A DNA stretch of 64,000 bases from Achromobacter sp. MYb9 (GTDB taxonomy: Bacteria > Pseudomonadota > Gammaproteobacteria > Burkholderiales > Burkholderiaceae_B), in assembly GCF_002975275.1 (NCBI RefSeq), contig NZ_PCOQ01000001.1:864092-928091 (forward strand). The letters run 5' to 3'. A program made the position numbers and the translations under genes. Shown piece after piece: positions 62,761-64,000 of the stretch; position 1 is the stretch's first letter; the number at the start of each line of letters is the position of its first letter. Below the pieces are notes generated by a model. It searched no databases. It saw only the letters and a program-made list of their open reading frames with translations, and had not been told where the DNA came from.

Positions 62761-63135
62761 CTAGCACACCCTCCCTCGCGCAAGCTCCATCTCCCGCGCG
62801 AAAGCCGGCTCCGCGTTCCGCGGACATGGCATTCCCCTCCGGCATTCCCCTTCCGTATTCTTCTTTGGCAGTTCCCTTCGATCCCCATCGGGCTGATCGC
62901 TAGGATTGGCGCGCCTCTTCAAGCCCCCCTCGGAATGCAGCACCTTCCGGACGCTGCGCAGACGAGCGCGCATCAAGCGTCCCAACGCAACGCCCTGCCC
63001 GTCGACCGCGGTCTGCAATACCAATGCCGCATCATTGAACACGGCGCCCTGCGACAGGTCCAGCGCCACCTTCGCATGCTCGCACCATTGCTGCCACCCT
63101 TGCGTTAAACCCGAAAATCCACTCGGTGATCGTGG
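62761..63135 (-). pseudogene. decayed LysR-family regulator, C-terminal fragment
   Basis: A minus-strand frame reads SGLTQGWQQW, then GAVFNDAALVLQTAVDGQGVALGR, which matches the end of GcvA-type LysR effector domains (split as FNDAALVLQTA and VDGQGVALGR). Upstream the frame is closed by a stop at ~63136 and no HTH is found. Downstream the expected strand and C-terminus are replaced by unrelated Arg-rich sequence. It is a remnant. The rest of the 640-base gap between the SWIB gene and the membrane protein holds nothing I can support. Confidence 0.55.
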
Positions 63136-63281
63136 TCATGTTCGCGCAGGTCCTGGCGCCTGGCGCAAGCCTCTCCAATTCGCCCAGGGCAGTTCGCATC
63201 CAAGCGGCGGTCTTCGGTGTACCCATGCTTGTCGTCGCCGCCTGTGTCGTCCTGTCCTAGCCCTTCGGACAAAGGCACATG

Positions 63282-63308
63282 AAAAAAGGCCGGCGAACTC
63301 GCCGGCCT
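63282..63308 (-). terminator. terminator of the small membrane-protein gene
   Basis: Nine-bp stem AGGCCGGCG/CGCCGGCCT around a four-base loop, followed by six T on the minus strand, 28 bases after the stop. Confidence 0.85.
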
Positions 63309-63335
63309 CTCGCTTTTGCCACAACGGATACGAAA

Positions 63336-63701
63336 TCAGGTGTAAGTCGTGGGCGCAGCGCCTTCCAGCAATGCCAGCCAGCCTTTGATCAGGCGGTACA
63401 AGACCCACACCACCGTCGCGATCAGGCCGATCCAGCCAATGAAGATGTACACGGCAATCCCGCTGATGGCTAGCCACAACATGGCCCACCAGAAGGTGCG
63501 CAGCATCCAGTCGAAGTGGGCGGCGTAAACCGTGCCGGCGGCTTCCGAGCGCTTCAGATACATCAGCACCACGGCAGCCAAGGTCGCGATGCCCAGAATT
63601 CCACTCGTCAAAAAGCCCAAGGCAAACAAGCCGTAAGCCACGTGGGTCAACGTGCGCAGATCTAATTTCGTACCGGGCACGGGGGTCTGGGTATCACTCA
63701 C
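63336..63701 (-). CDS. small polytopic membrane protein (DUF4870-like)
   Basis: A 121-residue inner-membrane protein with three to four hydrophobic helices (about 20-50, 70-90, 92-115) after a polar start VSDTQTPVPGTKLDL. The layout, with a THVAYGLFALGF first helix and a WIGLIATVVWVLYRLIKG last helix, resembles DUF4870/TM2-like proteins of unknown function. GTG 63701 has GGAG eight bases upstream; an ATG at 63731 is also in frame. It has its own terminator. Confidence 0.78.
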   Translation of the reverse strand: MSDTQTPVPGTKLDLRTLTHVAYGLFALGFLTSGILGIATLAAVVLMYLKRSEAAGTVYAAHFDWMLRTFWWAMLWLAISGIAVYIFIGWIGLIATVVWVLYRLIKGWLALLEGAAPTTYT

Positions 63702-63898
63702 GATAACGCTCCAACGAATTGACTCGGTCAATCTTACCGCACAAAGCCCCCCTGCCCACGGGCGTTGTTATTTGGGCACATTCAACATTGGCGCGGCTTG
63801 CAGCCTGGTTGACTGCCAAGCGAAGGCCTCTCTCGGCAGTCCAATGACGAGCCGAATCTGGGCAGGATTCCGGGTGATATCCATCAGTCATCGCCCAA

Positions 63899-63931
63899 AG
63901 ACAAAGCCCCGCCGGATACCGGCGGGGCTTT
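63899..63931 (-). terminator. rRNA operon terminator
   Basis: A perfect 13-bp stem (AAAGCCCCGCCGG) with an ATA loop, then GTCTTT on the minus strand, begins about 12 bases beyond the 5S 3' end. The bases between 63732 and 63898 hold no supported gene. Confidence 0.88.
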
Positions 63932-63942
63932 GAGGGGTAAGA

Positions 63943-64000
63943 GCTTGACGATGACCTACTTTCACAGACGTCCGTCCACTATCATCGGCGCGAAGGCGTT
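63943..64000 (-). rRNA. rrf: 5S ribosomal RNA, 3' end (partial)
   Basis: On the minus strand the window's last bases read AACGCCTTCGCGCCGATGAT, AGTGGACGG, and GTGAAAGTAGGTCATCGTCA, the conserved 3' half of bacterial 5S rRNA. The 5' half lies outside. With the strong terminator behind it, this is the end of an rRNA operon transcribed into the window. The 3' end is estimated to within a few bases. Confidence 0.92.

Noticed and set aside
63032..63226. 64-codon minus-strand frame upstream of the LysR remnant
   Set aside because: It overlaps the remnant in another frame, has no recognised domain and no ribosome site.
1..64000. Insertion sequences, prophage or toxin-antitoxin modules
   Set aside because: No transposase, integrase, phage structural gene or recognisable toxin/antitoxin pair was found on either strand.

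Overview
The window reads as a chromosomal segment of a GC-rich betaproteobacterium of the family Alcaligenaceae, most likely Achromobacter or a close Bordetella relative. The reasons are the strong G/C third-position bias, a Bug-family solute receptor, a PagP homologue, an autotransporter, and above all a division/cell-wall (dcw) cluster in which murE and murF are one gene. The genus is an inference from gene content; no database search was possible.

Left part (1-11.4 kb, accessory). This part holds the 3' end of an LtaS-type sulfatase/phosphotransferase, tag, a YkgJ-type cysteine-cluster protein, an alpha/beta hydrolase with a Cys nucleophile and an AraC regulator. Next come a Fur paralogue in a two-gene operon behind a good Fur-box match, a small zinc-finger protein, an orphan fimbrial-type adhesin, an A/T-rich stretch with three 33-bp-spaced direct repeats, and a 991-residue autotransporter. 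A divergent LysR/GST pair around a perfect 15-bp inverted repeat and a tRNA-Lys(TTT) close the region.

Middle part (11.4-34.2 kb, metabolism and transport). Here are metNIQ (D-/L-methionine uptake), a GH31-family protein with a degenerate active site, mnmC, an inositol-monophosphatase-family gene, fadD, an M20 amidohydrolase and a YeiE-like LysR divergent from yeiH. They are followed by a thioesterase, mgtE, pagP, chaC, an Lrp/AsnC regulator and an SDR lacking the usual Tyr/Lys. A gntR-bug-TPP enzyme operon and a VOC protein end this part.

Right part (34.2-57.9 kb, minus strand). secA, an M23 peptidase, a divergent DUF721 gene and lpxC precede the complete dcw cluster. In transcription order this is mraZ, rsmH, ftsL, ftsI, murE-murF, mraY, murD, ftsW, murG, murC, ddl, ftsQ, ftsA, ftsZ. 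Most neighbours overlap by 1-11 bases, which implies tight translational coupling. A four-unit, 10-bp-period MraZ box precedes mraZ. rnpB (RNase P RNA) lies just upstream with its own terminator.

Right end (58-64 kb). uup (ABC-F), pyrC, a second M20 amidohydrolase, a SWIB-domain protein, a decayed LysR remnant, a small membrane protein, and the rRNA operon terminator with the 3' end of a 5S rRNA running off the window.

Most of the window is ordinary housekeeping sequence. I found no clear new multi-gene system. The best leads are the 33-bp-spaced repeats before the autotransporter, the catalytically altered GH31, SDR and hydrolase proteins, the Fur-box operon with an unrecognised partner, and the nested hairpins between rnpB and mraZ.
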